NCBI RefSeq assembly: GCF_905404315.1
Contig: NC_066301.1
Location: 6,448,001 to 6,512,000, forward strand
Direction: 5' to 3'
DNA: 64,000 nucleotides
DNA from: Leptidea sinapis
Lineage: Eukaryota > Arthropoda > Insecta > Lepidoptera > Pieridae
The position numbers and the translations under genes are program-made. The first letter of the stretch is position 1, and each line of letters opens with the position of its first letter. Below, piece by piece: positions 21,176-31,591 of this stretch. The notes below the pieces were generated by a model. It saw only the letters and a program-made list of their open reading frames with translations. It was not told the DNA's origin and did not search any database.

Positions 21176-21484
21176 TGGGAGGCTCCTTTGCACAGGATGC
21201 CGGCTAGATTATGGGCACCACAACGGCGCCTATTTCTGCCGTGAAGCAGTAATGTGTAAGCAACACTGTGTTTCGGTCTGAAGGGCGCCGTAGCTAATGA
21301 AATTACTGGGCAAATTAGACTTAACAACTTATGTCTCAAGGTGACGAGCGCAGTTGTAGGGCCGCTCAGAATATTTGGGTCTTTCAAGAATCCTGAGCGG
21401 CACTACATTGTAATGGGCAAGGCGTATCAATTACCATCAGCTGAACCTCCGGCTCGTCTCGTCCCTTATTTTCATAAAAAAAAA
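21176..21484 (+). mobile_element. SINE-like family B, near full length
   Basis: It begins AGTGGGAGGCTCCTTTGCAC and ends CTCGTCCCTTATTTTCATAA with a poly-A. All internal blocks are in order. It directly abuts the LINE tail at 21486. Confidence 0.9.
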
Positions 21485-21485
21485 C

Positions 21486-21760
21486 TAACAGCTTACAAAT
21501 CAAATCAAAAATATTTTATTTCATAGGTAAATCACATTATACTAGAAATATGTGTTTTTTTTTCATACCGCTCATTCGGAAAGCAGATTTCCTTACAGAA
21601 GATCGAGCAAGAAACTGTAAGTATGCTCTCTTCAAAACAGTTTGGTATTACAAGTTCTTATTTTCAATTCAATTTACAAATCATTTCAATAACAATATAT
21701 GCAAAGTAATGCAACAAAAATACTTAAACGTCAAATACTAAATGCCTTACGTAATTAAAA
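21486..21760 (-). repeat. LINE 3'-tail repeat, third copy of the 57-285 type
   Basis: The reverse complement matches 57-285 and 2570-2795: GTATTTGACG, AAGTATTTTTGTTGCAT, TTTGCATATATTG, TTGAAATGATTTGTAA, and the terminal AAATAAAATATTTTTGATTT. In this copy the homology stops exactly at the A/T-rich tail, which identifies the tail as the real 3' end of the element. Confidence 0.65.
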
Positions 21761-22850
21761 AAAATTAAAATAATAAGTTAAAACACAAGAGTTATTGAGT
21801 ACATAAGATGCATTAATCCACACATCCATACATACATATAAACAAATAAAGGCATTATAACATTCATTAGCTTTTTATTAGCTAATATCAATGACGTTCT
21901 ATACATATAGACAATGCACCTCATACAAAATCAAAGCCGAAATATGGCACATGCCTCAAATGACACCATAATAACCTTCGACTGCTATGTCTATACATTT
22001 CTACGTTTACTCCAGTTGTTTGAAATATTATTGGTCAATAGGCAGCAATGTAAACACTATTTCAGTTTCAGCTGCGTTTTGAATTTAGAACCCCATTTGG
22101 ACAGTGACTCAGTGGAGTAGCAGTTAGGTATTTTTTTAAATCCAGACAAAACCGTGGGTGGCTATAAGTTTTACGTTCGTCAGTCTGTCCCATTTTCCGA
22201 TCAAGATCTGTTCAGTAGGAGGTTTTTTAAGTTTTTAATAAAAATCACACTCATATTATAAAGTGGAAAGTTTGTATGTTTATTTATTGGCATGTGTTTA
22301 TATTTGTTACTTCTTTACGTCTTAAAGGTATTTGGATTTAATAAGTTTAGTTAATCTTTAATGAGAGAAAGTAATACACAAATATAATATTTTAATTTAG
22401 ATAAAATAATTAGTTAAACTGGTTATTTAAATGTTAAGTACCTTGAATTAAATCAAGTTTGACTTTAAGACTAAGAAATCTTTTCTAGGGTATCTTTTTG
22501 GTACATGTAGCGTAAGCGGACATCAAAATTTGTTTGTATGACAGATTTTGTCAAATTTTAAATGTAATTAAATCCAAAAAACTTAAATCCTTTAGTGGTC
22601 ATACATAAATATGCTTATTTAGTTTGTAAATTTCTTCACATCTCTCTCTTGCTGGCGCCAATTTTCTTTCATTATCTCGTGTACGGGAAAGCTGAAAAAT
22701 ACATTACATATTTGCGATGTAAATAAGTATCAATTATCACTAGTTAGCGATACTTCACTAGCACTATTATGTGAGCGTTCACGTTCTCGTAAGCCGTTCA
22801 CATTACACAAAATACAATATTGCTAATCATTGTTCAGTAGGCCTTTTAAG
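21760..22850. other. No recognised gene
   Basis: AT-rich DNA. A GCTAATATCAATGACGTTCT motif near 21880 recurs inverted near 23440 and related near 44870, so it belongs to a dispersed repeat. The 68-codon frame at 21914 has no recognisable motif. Confidence 0.4.
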
Positions 22851-22854
22851 AAAA

Positions 22855-23100
22855 TTTAACAAATAAACAACAGACTTCAAAAACACTATTCCAAAACAAT
22901 AGATATAATATGCAAAAGTATAAAAATAATTGCGTATTTTTATACAATCTAATTAATAGATCTAATTCCAGTAACATGGAAGCACCAGCTTTCCAATAAA
23001 AAAAAATAATTATCAAAATCGGTTCACCCAGTCGAAAGTAACATAAAAAGACAAACCGACGAATTGAGAACCTCCACCTTTTTGAAGTTGGTTTAGAAGA
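22855..23100 (-). repeat. Lepidoptera-type dispersed repeat
   Basis: ACAACAGACTTCAAAAACAC at the left end and GAATTGAGAACCTCCACCTT at the right end are the reverse complement of the repeat part at 2940-3010, and the left end also matches 4630-4670. No coding potential is present. Confidence 0.55.
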
Positions 23101-23269
23101 GCGACCACATTGTCTGGGGACTTGTCAATAATGAATACCATATTAAATGAAAAAAAAAAAATCGTTTTATTAAACTACTTAATCTTTTTGCATATCAATC
23201 TTATATAAATAAAATAACCTTAATGAACATTAGTCACACCATCTTTCTTTTGAGTCGTTAATGTATTTT

Positions 23270-23465
23270 TTAGGCACTTTTGAGAGCACACTTAGGCTTG
23301 TTGATTGACACACAGTTGACACACGACTAAATAGAAAAGTGTGCTTAAAGTTAAGTCTGACAGTGGAACGGCAAAAGTGTGTCTTTAAGCACACTTTTGC
23401 CGTTCCACTGTCAGACTGCGAATGATATGTCTATATGTATAGAACGTCATTGGCTAATATTAAAA
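23270..23465. repeat. Perfect 28-bp inverted repeat (hairpin) within a MITE-like segment
   Basis: Arms at 23354-23381 and 23390-23417 are exact reverse complements of 28 bases (AGTCTGACAGTGG... / ...CCACTGTCAGACT), separated by 8 bases. The first arm is preceded by a further AAAGTGTGCTTAAAG that could pair with the same right-hand region. The segment ends near GAACGTCATTGGCTAATATT, a motif shared with about 21880 and 44870. The outer limits are a guess. Confidence 0.75.
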
Positions 23466-23469
23466 AAAT

Positions 23470-24300
23470 ATAATAACTTTAATTTGAAAAATAATTTCAT
23501 AAAGGAAATAAAAAAAAAAACATGAAGCAGATTTCCTGGTAACAGGACCCTGCAGACAAATTTATTTATTTGAAATATGTTAAATAATAGAAATATAAAT
23601 CTGTTTTTTATTGACGACAGTAAATCAATATGATAAAAAAATTAATAAATAATCATTCCTTGATTTATATACATCTATGTCTACGAGTAATATGCACTTA
23701 GTAATATATTATAATATCACGCGCTTTTGTACCCTTCTTATATCGTCCTAGAAATACCACAAAAGAAAGCTCATTCCCCATAACTTAGTTCTAGGTATAT
23801 ACAGATTGTTGGATGAATAAAATGAAACGGTTGACATCTGTGTGGTTAAGAGTATTGGAGACGTGATTGTCACAGTTGGAATGCTGAAATGTCCATAAAT
23901 TTTGGTAAAAGTAAAAAACTGTGAGTAATATGTACTTTGATCAGTTAATTTGGTACTGTTTTAACATCCCGGGATATTTTTTCATGCAATGTTCCAATGA
24001 CAAAAATATATCAAGGTGTTAAAATTATACAGAAGAAATGTGTTAAAAAATTTTATTGGATATCACCATAATATTTTCATTCGATTCCTCAACGCAAAAT
24101 TCAACATCACTGAGTGGAATTATCAATAAAGTTACATTACTATACTAAAGCTTTGATAATACCGTTTCTTTTAAAACGTAATTGGTTTCATCCCACATTC
24201 TTGAAGCATTGTTTAAGCCCAGCTCATTTCAATGTTTTGAACTTATAACAATTAAGTCCAAGAAATTTTTTAGAAATAAAGACAAATAAAATATTTTTAT
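23470..24300. other. No recognised feature
   Basis: AT-rich DNA with no open frame of note and no repeat match elsewhere in the window. Confidence 0.4.
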
Positions 24301-24700
24301 ATCAGATAGGACAGAACCAGCTCTTACGTCCCGTAATCCCAGCGACGTATATATACGTCTCTTGCTTTCACTACACCACCAAGGCCTCCGACATTGTTCA
24401 GTAGGTAGTGGACAAGACGAGGTTCCGGTTGGAGGTCGTAAAGTTGGTGACGCGTCACGATTTTAACTCTTTTGTTGTTTGCGTCTTGACAGAACATATA
24501 TCGACCCTCCTGGACGTGAAACTGTGGCCGAATGGAGTCGTGTTCAGCAAGTATCGCGGACGTCACCGACCGCTGGAATCTACCGAATCCACGCCTCACA
24601 TCGCCGCTAAAATGTGACGTATATTTTAAGTTACATAAATATGTATATGACTATAAGGTTATGTTATAGGCCTTGTAGCCTCAAATAAAATGATTTATTA
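24300..24700 (-). other. GC-richer segment with an unassigned 91-codon frame
   Basis: GC content rises here relative to both flanks. A minus-strand frame (24599-24324) starts MRRGFGRFQRSV and includes QEGRYMFCQDANNKR, but I recognise no family. It overlaps a 69-codon plus frame, so neither is secure. A 16-base palindrome, GACGTATATATACGTC, lies at about 24344, and AATAAAATG at 24685 could be a polyadenylation signal for a plus-strand transcript. It could be an eroded retroelement or gene end. Confidence 0.25.
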
Positions 24701-24916
24701 TTTAAATGATTGTAAGTACTATTTATAATTCATGGAAATCGAGAAAATTAAAGTACATTAATCATTTACAATTGATGTATCAATCGCGCGATCAACCGTG
24801 TAATTACGAAACTGAATTGATAAATTGAATCTGTCCCTGAGCATCTTGGATACATGAGCAGCTTTATCGTAGCAGTTTGACATATTTTTGTATCAAAAAC
24901 ATTTATTTGAGGTTAA

Positions 24917-25319
24917 GGATTGGTCTCCGCTGCACTCCAACTAAATACCGCAATACCTAAGATCAATAACTTTTTAATTACGGCAACTATTAGATGCTTG
25001 TATGGGCGTCACCTTGACACTTAATGGCATCAAATTTTGTAACATACACTTCGTGTTATTTTACATTTAATAAAATACAAAATACTTATTATGTAATCAG
25101 TGTCTTTCTTATTTCTTGTTATATTATATTGACAAAGTTTTTATATGCAATCCGGCATTTTAGTTACAATTATTAGCAAAGTTTAACAGAATACGTGGCA
25201 CGTCATTGTCACACATTGTTGGAGACTGGCTCGAGTACGCCCACTTCTTCGTAGTGTTAATTACCGCACTTTGCGATTACAGTTGCGGTATCTAGTCGGA
25301 GCGCAGCGGAGACCAATCC
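24917..25319 (-). mobile_element. MITE of the THAP-type transposon, about 403 bp
   Basis: The ends are inverted repeats of about 37 bases with some mismatches: GGATTGGTCTCCGCTGCACT... and ...AGCGCAGCGGAGACCAATCC. On the minus strand the interior carries the remains of the THAP first exon (near 25165, ATGCCGGATTGC with a stop soon after). The blocks AAGAAAGACACTGATTACAT, AACACGAAGTG and TTAAGTGTCAAGGTGACGCC also occur at 20072-20405 and 37749-38115. It is a deletion derivative mobilisable only in trans. No clear 8-bp target duplication was seen. Confidence 0.8.
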
Positions 25320-25520
25320 ATAGTACTATATATTACTTTAATATTAATACTGACACATTTTCTACACAAATTATCTTGCCCAAAATTAGGCATAACCTCT
25401 ACTGTGTGCGTGCAAATTAATAAAAACATAATATGTAATATTATCATCTATGTCTCAGAAACAAAAATTCATACTCTTTATTTTGTATACATATTTAAAG
25501 AGTGTGAAATGGTTTTTAAA

Positions 25521-25795
25521 CCAGTGGGAGGCTCCCGGAATGCCGGCTAAATTATAGGTAACCACGGCACCTATTTCTGCTGTGAAGTAATAATGTGTAA
25601 ACACTATTGTGGTTCGGCCTGAAGGGCACCGTAGTTAGTGAAATTACTAGGCAAATGAGACTTAACATCGTATGAGTCAACGTGACGAGCGCAATTGTAG
25701 TGAATCTTGAGCGGCACTGCATTGTAATGAGCAGGACGTATCAATTACTACAGCTGAACGTCCTGCTCAACTTGTCCCTTATTTTGATAAAAATA
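25521..25795 (+). mobile_element. SINE-like family B, internally deleted
   Basis: It starts CCAGTGGGAGGCTCC and ends CTTGTCCCTTATTTTGATAA. Compared with other copies it lacks about 10 bases near the start (CTTTGCACAGG) and about 30 bases around CTCAGAATTTTTGGG. Confidence 0.88.
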
Positions 25796-26035
25796 GTTCA
25801 AAATATTTTAAACATAGAGATTATATAAAAATAATATATTTAAACTTATGACTGCTTATTAACAGACAACAATTTACAACTTGAGCTGTAATCAAGTAAA
25901 TTGAAAACCTTTGCTTTGATGCAAGGCTTGCAAACGTACTTGAGTGGAACCGCATCACCTCTCAGGGATGAGACAAGCTTTACAAATAAAGATTAATGGG
26001 ATACAAGATAGGGAGAGTAACGTTGATATTATTTA

Positions 26036-26330
26036 TGTTTTTTTTAAATGAGAATAAGGGACGAGACGAGCAGGACGTTCAACTGATGGTAATTGTTACG
26101 CCCTACCCATTACGTGCAGCCCATGCAGTGCCACCCAGTATTCTTGAAGAACCCAAAAATTCTGAGCGGCACCACAATTGCACTAGCTAGCCCAGTAATT
26201 TCACTAGCTACGGCGCCCTTCAAACCGAAACACAGTATTGTTTACACATTACTGCTTCACGGTAGATATAGGCGCCCTTATGTTACCCATAATCTAGCCG
26301 GCTTCCTTTGCAAAGGAGCCTCCCACTGGT
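26036..26330 (-). mobile_element. SINE-like family B, near full length
   Basis: It is read on the minus strand. The poly-A complement TTTTTTTTAAATGAGAATAA lies at 26038 and the 5' end complement GGAGCCTCCCACTGG at 26316-26330. The block corresponding to GAGACTTAACATCTTATG is deleted here. Confidence 0.88.
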
Positions 26331-26484
26331 GAAAAATTAAATAGATAAAAATGCTATATACCACACTTAATGGCAGTTTCCGATATGCTGCAACGAAATG
26401 TTGGAATAATATCCCTCTACCGATACGAAGCCAGCATTGCTTATATGATTTTATAATAAAGTTAAAGAACAATTTCTTATGTTT

Positions 26485-26665
26485 ATAAAGTGATAATCAC
26501 TTCTGGGATTAATTACACATGGCTTCATGGCCACAACCTGAGAGTTGAACAAAGCCATACAAGATTTTATCAACGTAACTCGAACGATTAGCACAGTTGG
26601 AAAGAGCGCTCGCACGGAATGCGAGAGGTCGCGGGTTCGAGTCCCGCGTCGCTCATTAAATTTCA
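26485..26665 (+). mobile_element. tRNA-derived SINE with inverted tail fragment in front
   Basis: A minus-oriented tail fragment (ATCACTTCTGGGATTAATTA) sits directly before a plus-oriented copy that has CACAACCTGAGAGTTGAACA, A box region TTAGCACAGTTGGAAAGAGC and B box GGTTCGAGTCCCG. This is the same head-to-head arrangement as at 6475 and 42065. Confidence 0.75.
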
Positions 26666-26669
26666 ATTT

Positions 26670-27280
26670 TTATTTGTATAAGTTTAGGAAATTTATTTTT
26701 GACCACCAAACATAAGTAGACTATAGATATGAATGCAATGCAAATGCAAAGTTAATGTCATGTTTATCTATACAAATATGTAGTTTTCCACCTTGTTTTT
26801 AACCACACTCTAAATTGTTTAAAAAAAAAGAAGTAAGTATTCGGGAATAATGTAGTGTAAAGCAATCGGAATCGTGTAATGAAAGTAAATGAGTTAAAAA
26901 AAGAAACAAAAACTTATTTTTGATTGATGTAATAATATGTAGTAATAAAATAATATGGATTAATATCGTATTTGTGTGAACAGTTTCCACATTACTGCTT
27001 AATAATTGCAAATTATTTAAAGTATTGACATGGAATACATATATCATCGCAAAATAGATCTGATAGTGAAGTCTTAAATTAATTCAGGGAACTCCTGGCT
27101 TCTGTGTCACAAGCACCTTCCTTAGTGCAGAGCCACCACTCACTACAAATACCCTACAAAGTACTCAAATATTCACAATTATGTTAAAGTGTATTGCGTT
27201 AACTTTAATTACTTTGTATCTTAGGTTTGGTTGTAAAATTTATTATTATTATTATTAACTCCATTAAAATTGCTTAGATT
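26670..27280. other. No recognised gene; short (ATT)n at 27240-27256
   Basis: AT-rich DNA. The 82-codon minus-strand frame at 26799-27047 has simple composition and no motif. Confidence 0.45.
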
Positions 27281-27790
27281 TGAAGGAGCGATAGCTAAAT
27301 TCAATGTCCTAATACGATTTATCAGACTATCAACTGTTATTTAGGTGGCCCCTCAATTCGAGAGTAAAACAAACATAACAAGATTTATGGATTTTTTTAA
27401 TGAAAATAAGGGACGAGACGAGCAGGACGTTTACTAATGGTAATTGATACAGCCTGCCCATTTCAATGCAATGCCGCTCAGGATTCTCGAAAAACCCAAA
27501 AATTCTGAGCTGCACTACAAATGCGCTCGTAACCTAGAGACGTAAGATGTTAAGTCTCATTTGCTCAGCAATTTCACCAGCTACGGCGCCCCTCAGACCG
27601 AAACACATTTACACATTACTGCTTCATGATAGAAATAGGCACCGTTGTGGTACCCATAATATAGCCGGCATCCGCTGCAAAGGATGCTCCCGCTGGTGAA
27701 CATCCACATACTAAGATTTATGGATGATGCGGACGGTACTTGAGAGGCGCGGGCTTGAATCCCGCATCATAAGTTTTAGTATAAAGTAAA
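27281..27790 (+). mobile_element. tRNA-derived SINE split by a family B insertion
   Basis: The left part (27281-27391) carries the upstream module ending ACAAGATTTATGGA. The right part (27713-27790) resumes AAGATTTATGGATGATGCGG and carries the degraded B box GGCTTGAATCCCGC. The interruption at 27392-27712 is a family B element, so that element is younger than this SINE. Confidence 0.8.
27392..27712 (-). mobile_element. SINE-like family B with 12-bp target-site duplication
   Basis: It inserted into a tRNA-SINE. AAGATTTATGGA occurs immediately before (27380-27391) and after (27713-27724) the element, a 12-bp target-site duplication. On the minus strand the element ends in an A-rich tail next to one copy of the duplication. 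Variable-length duplication plus an A tail is the signature of target-primed reverse transcription (family knowledge). Confidence 0.9.
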
Positions 27791-27799
27791 TTTTTGGAA

Positions 27800-28160
27800 T
27801 TATGATTATCCTGGAAGAGGAGCTATAAGCCTAAATAGATATTGTCATACTCAGTACTACTCAACTCAAACCCTGCAATTTCGATTCAAAGTTGAGAGCT
27901 CCATAGGAGCTAAGAACATGCATAAAGTCGTATGTCACGAAAATGGTTTTAATTTGCTCGACTAAAGGCCATAGATCACAGTGCAGCGGTGTACCTTAAA
28001 TCGAATATTCTTAGTCTCAAAGAATATAATATGTCAGACTTACAAAGAAGTAGACAGACCTTCTTTATATTAATGTAAATAATAATGTAAATTTTCATTC
28101 GTTTATACTTCATTATGACTGTTTGTTTGTCACTCCAGATTAATTACTACTTATTATTTA
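27800..28160. other. No recognised feature
   Basis: AT-rich DNA with no open frame of note and no repeat match in the window. Confidence 0.4.
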
Positions 28161-28162
28161 CA

Positions 28163-28532
28163 GTGGGAGGCTACTTTGCACACGATGCCGGCTAGATTAT
28201 GGGTACCACAACGGCGCCTATTACTGCCGTGAATCAGTAAATGTGTAAACATTATTGTGATTTGGTCTGGAGGGCGTCGTAGCTAGTGAAATAACGATGC
28301 AAATGAGACTTAACATCTTATGTGGTATATTAGAAATGACATCAAAAAGAATTCTAAAGGAATGAATTTTGTGAAAAAACCTTTTTATGTCTCAAAGTTC
28401 CGAGCGCAATTGTAATGTTGCGCAGAGTGTTTGAGTTTTTCAAGAATCCTGGGCGGCACTGCATTGTTATGGGCAGGGCGTATCAATTACCATATGAACG
28501 TCCTGCTCGTCTCGTCACTTATTTTCAAAACA
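28163..28532 (+). mobile_element. SINE-like family B carrying a small LINE insertion
   Basis: Family B blocks run from AGTGGGAGGCTACTTTGCAC to CTCGTCTCGTCACTTATTTT. They are interrupted between ACATCTTATG and TCTCAAAG by 28323-28389, a 67-base piece of a LINE 3' end. Confidence 0.88.
28323..28389 (+). mobile_element. Very short 5'-truncated LINE insertion
   Basis: ATATTAGAAATGACATCAAA, AAGAATTCTAAAG and CCTTTTTATG match the terminal bases of the LINE 3' UTR at 29320-29388. The host SINE reads ACATCTTATG before it and TCTCAAAG after it. TTATG at both edges could be the target duplication, although the LINE itself also ends in TTTTATG. Confidence 0.7.
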
Positions 28533-28534
28533 AA

Positions 28535-28920
28535 AAATCACCGGAGCAATTTCGATGTTTAATGTATAAGTGTCTTTTTTGAATGAATATCGTATCGCCC
28601 TGTGAACAAGGGAGTTAATTCCAAAGTTTGGTAGTGTAAATAGAAAGTTCCTTGAAAACTGATCTGCGCAGGAACGCAACACGACCAGCTGATGGGGATT
28701 ATGATTATAATTTTTATTGGGCTTGTAGCGTGTAGTTGAATGTAAAAATGGGTGGAAGGGATCAAATTTAGCCAGCTCTTTGGAACTCTCCCCACGATAA
28801 ATTTTGTAAAAGACACACATAGAAGTTACGTCTCTACGCAACGCCGAGTGATCGACACGTACATAGAGAATTGGATGGCTGACGAGCCGATACCGGGGAA
28901 CACCGAACCAGAGACGATAA
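28535..28920 (-). pseudogene. Jockey-type LINE, C-terminal fragment
   Basis: The minus frame reads LRRDVTSMCVFYKIYRGESS, KELAKFDPFHPFLHSTTRYK and FSRNFLFTLPNFGINSL. These are in the order of the Jockey-type C-terminus at 45813-46413 (RRDVASLCVFYRIYH, FHLRTTRHKL, FSRSFLPRTTTLWNEL), but diverged, so it is a related but different family. RT motifs are absent. It may have lost its 3' UTR when the flanking elements landed. Confidence 0.75.
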
Positions 28921-28924
28921 CAAG

Positions 28925-29400
28925 ACTACATAATGTCTAACTTCACCAGCGTATTATGGAGCACTAGATTGCATGTACCTAATTCTAGTAGGCTTCATAA
29001 GATACATAATAGCTTTAAGGGTAAATATATTCACTTTAATAATAAACTCTCAGCCAAACTCTCAGCATTATCTATAAATAAATTTAACTGTTTTGTTAAG
29101 AAATGGCTCTTTCGTAAATCCTACTACTCCACAGCTCAATATCTAAATGATCGGACAACCTGGGACTAGATTATGATTATTTTATAGCAACAGCAATGAC
29201 AGTACAGTATTGTGTATTTTATTAAAAAGAGCGCAAAAAAAAATGCTGTGAGCGTTTAATGCTCCGCTTCTTCTCTCTCAGACCACCATTTGTTTCTGAA
29301 ACAGTAGTAGTATTTAGTATAATATTAGAAATGACATCAAAAAGAATTCTAAAGTTATAATTTTTTTGGAATATAAATTCCTTTTATGCCTTTATAAAAT
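28925..29400 (+). pseudogene. CR1/Jockey-like LINE, 3' terminal fragment
   Basis: The frame 28933-29169 reads LHVPNSSRLHKIHNSF, KYIHFNNKLSAKLSAL and FNCFVKKWLFRKSYYSTAQY, ending LNDRTTWD and a stop. That is a typical end of LINE reverse transcriptase proteins (compare FVGRCICFYNMIPENV... at 35090-35247). The 3' UTR then follows and matches 6950-7230. The element is truncated to the last 80 codons. Confidence 0.75.
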
Positions 29401-30060
29401 AAAATAAAAATAAAAAAACCTTTTATTTCTTGCTTAAATCTAGTACAATTTTTCAAAAAACAATGTGCATGCAAAGTTGTGAGTAGATACAATTTTTTTA
29501 GCTTATTTTAATGCATTTAAAAAGAACGTTAAAAAATAATAAGGTTAAGGTCAAGGTGTGAAGTGTGTTTTATATAATATATAATATATTGTACTGATAT
29601 ATTTGGCACGAACCCTCTCAATGAAAGGTAAAGGCCTCCTCCAGAGATGACCAGTGCTCTCTATTCTCTGATCTGTGTGTTTGGTCTTCCTCTTTTTCTA
29701 TGTCCTAGTGGACCTGCCCATGTTGTTGCCTTTTTAGTCCATCGATTATCGCTAAGTCTCGCAACATGTCCAGCCCATCGCCATTTAAGCTTTTTTGAAT
29801 ATCTGAGAGCGTCAATGACTTTGGTTCTTTGTCTTATAGCAGTGTGGCGGATCTTTTGGATTTTCTTAATTTTCAAGATGCTTCTCTCCATACTCCTTTG
29901 GCACGATGTAATTTTATTTTTGGGTTTTTTTTGGTGAATTTCCAAGTTTGACAGGCGTATGTTAATGAGGGGAGCAGGCAGGTGTTCATGACTTTTGTTT
30001 TCATGGGTATAGTCATATCGCTTTTGAGAATTTCTTTAATGCCTTTATATAAGAACATAA
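29401..30060 (-). pseudogene. RTE-like LINE, C-terminal fragment
   Basis: It is read on the minus strand from 30058. TCLLPSLTYACQTWKFTKK (the LTYGxQTW block after the RT domain) is followed, with one frameshift near 29890, by ILKIKKIQKIRHTAIRQRTK, VIDALRYSKKLKWRWAGHVA, RLSDNRWTKK and GHRKRGRPNTQ. This order is diagnostic of RTE-type endonuclease/reverse transcriptase polyproteins. The polypeptide stops near 29661, with a 3' UTR to about 29401 where a T-rich run (minus-strand A tail) begins. RT catalytic motifs are lost upstream. Confidence 0.85.
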
Positions 30061-30505
30061 ATCACTATAGAAGTCCTTAAATAAATTTCACTTTAAAAAT
30101 GACTTTTAACTTTAGTTTGCTAATTCTTTTGAAATCTACAATTGTAAACTATTAATCATATGTAATAATTGTGAGGTAAAATTAAACACCCTGTCTATAT
30201 ATTACAATGTGCGACTAAATGCTTTTAGCGCCAGAGAGTTTGAATACATAAGTTATGGCCTGAATCACATTGTCTGGATGTAAATTCATGACGAAGTTCT
30301 AGGAAATATTGCCGCTGAAAAAATTTGGTATTCAATGTTTAAGACTAACGTGTGTTTTTTGCAAGTTATTCAGATAAATGACAAAACAAATTAAAAAAAA
30401 AAATAAATATCTTTCCTCAAGGTACTATGTTTCACATATTATGACAGAAGTAAAAACTTTATCAAGGCAAGTTTAACCATACGAAATAGTTAAAGTTTTT
30501 TGCTC
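30060..30505. other. No recognised feature
   Basis: AT-rich DNA with no coding signal. Confidence 0.4.
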
Positions 30506-30507
30506 TT

Positions 30508-30818
30508 TTTTTATGAAAATTAGGGACGAGACAAGCAGGACCTTCAGTTAAAGGAAACTGATACGCCCTGCCCATCACAATGCAGCGCCACTCAAGATTA
30601 TTGAAAAACCCACAAATTCAGAGCGGTACCACAACTGCGCTCGTCACCTTGAGACATAAGATGACAAGTCTCATTTGCCCAGTAATTGCTCTAGCTACGG
30701 CGCCCTTTAGACCGAAAAATAGTAATGCTTACAGATTACTGCTTCACTTCAGAAATAGGCGCCGTTGTGTTACCCACAAGCTAGCCGGAAACCGGTGCAA
30801 AGGCTCCTTTGGTGAATC
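30508..30818 (-). mobile_element. SINE-like family B, near full length
   Basis: It is on the minus strand: A-tail complement CTTTTTTTATGAAAATTAGG at about 30505, body blocks in order, and 5' complement TGCAAAGGCTCCTTTGGTG at 30797-30815, somewhat diverged. Confidence 0.85.
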
Positions 30819-31096
30819 TCTATATTCTAAGGTCTAAAGGTCTCTATTTTGCTCTGACTGATAAAGACTGTGCTTATATATTTAATATATCCCAATAAAT
30901 ACAAACGTGTTCTTTTATTTCTGTATCTTGCCATATTAAAAAATTATTTGTCCTGTATAAAGTGCTTTAGAAGTAAAAATAATCTATAAATTTTAAGCTA
31001 TCAAAATACAAAACAGAAACACATTTGGGTGCAAATAAAGTTTGTGGGCGTGTGAGCTTTAACTTTCAGTAAATTATGAATTTAGAACCATAATAT

Positions 31097-31425
31097 TAGT
31101 CTGGTCAATTTAGACAATTGAAATAAAGAAAATTGCGACAGAGCCAAATCTTCGTAGAGACCTTAGGTTTACCACAAGGAATATAGTGTCAAAAGTCCCC
31201 ATCAGTCCCATGTGAGCTTAGGGACTTATTCGGGGCCCAAGGTAAAAATTTTAGGTTTTTTCTCGAAAACGGTAAGTTTTATCGAAATAGTACCTTAGAG
31301 CAAAGTTGTAGATCTTAAAATTCTATATAAAAATGGTCCCTATGACTTTTTCTCTAAGACCCACTATTTCCCAGATATTGCGCTTGTAAGAATCATGTTC
31401 TACATAGTATGCACACATATGCCAC
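31097..31425 (+). repeat. Left terminal inverted repeat
   Basis: It pairs with 35857-36204 reversed. Small indels and scattered mismatches are present, for example an extra AAAAATAGTGATC-like stretch in the right arm near its outer end. Confidence 0.88.
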
Positions 31426-31591
31426 GTATATACACATTTAGGTACTCAAGCAAGCAAAAATGCTTACTCGTGTCTCTCTGCCTATTCTTTTGTCCATGTG
31501 GTGTCGTTCACGTATACCTGCTTCTTTTAGTGTTGAACGAGCAGTTCGAGTGACTATACGTATTTATTACAAGCGTCTACTATTGTAGTTA

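Noticed and set aside
24324..24599. 91-codon minus frame as a host gene exon
   Set aside because: It overlaps an opposite frame, has no recognised domain, and has no clear splice sites; kept only as an unassigned segment.
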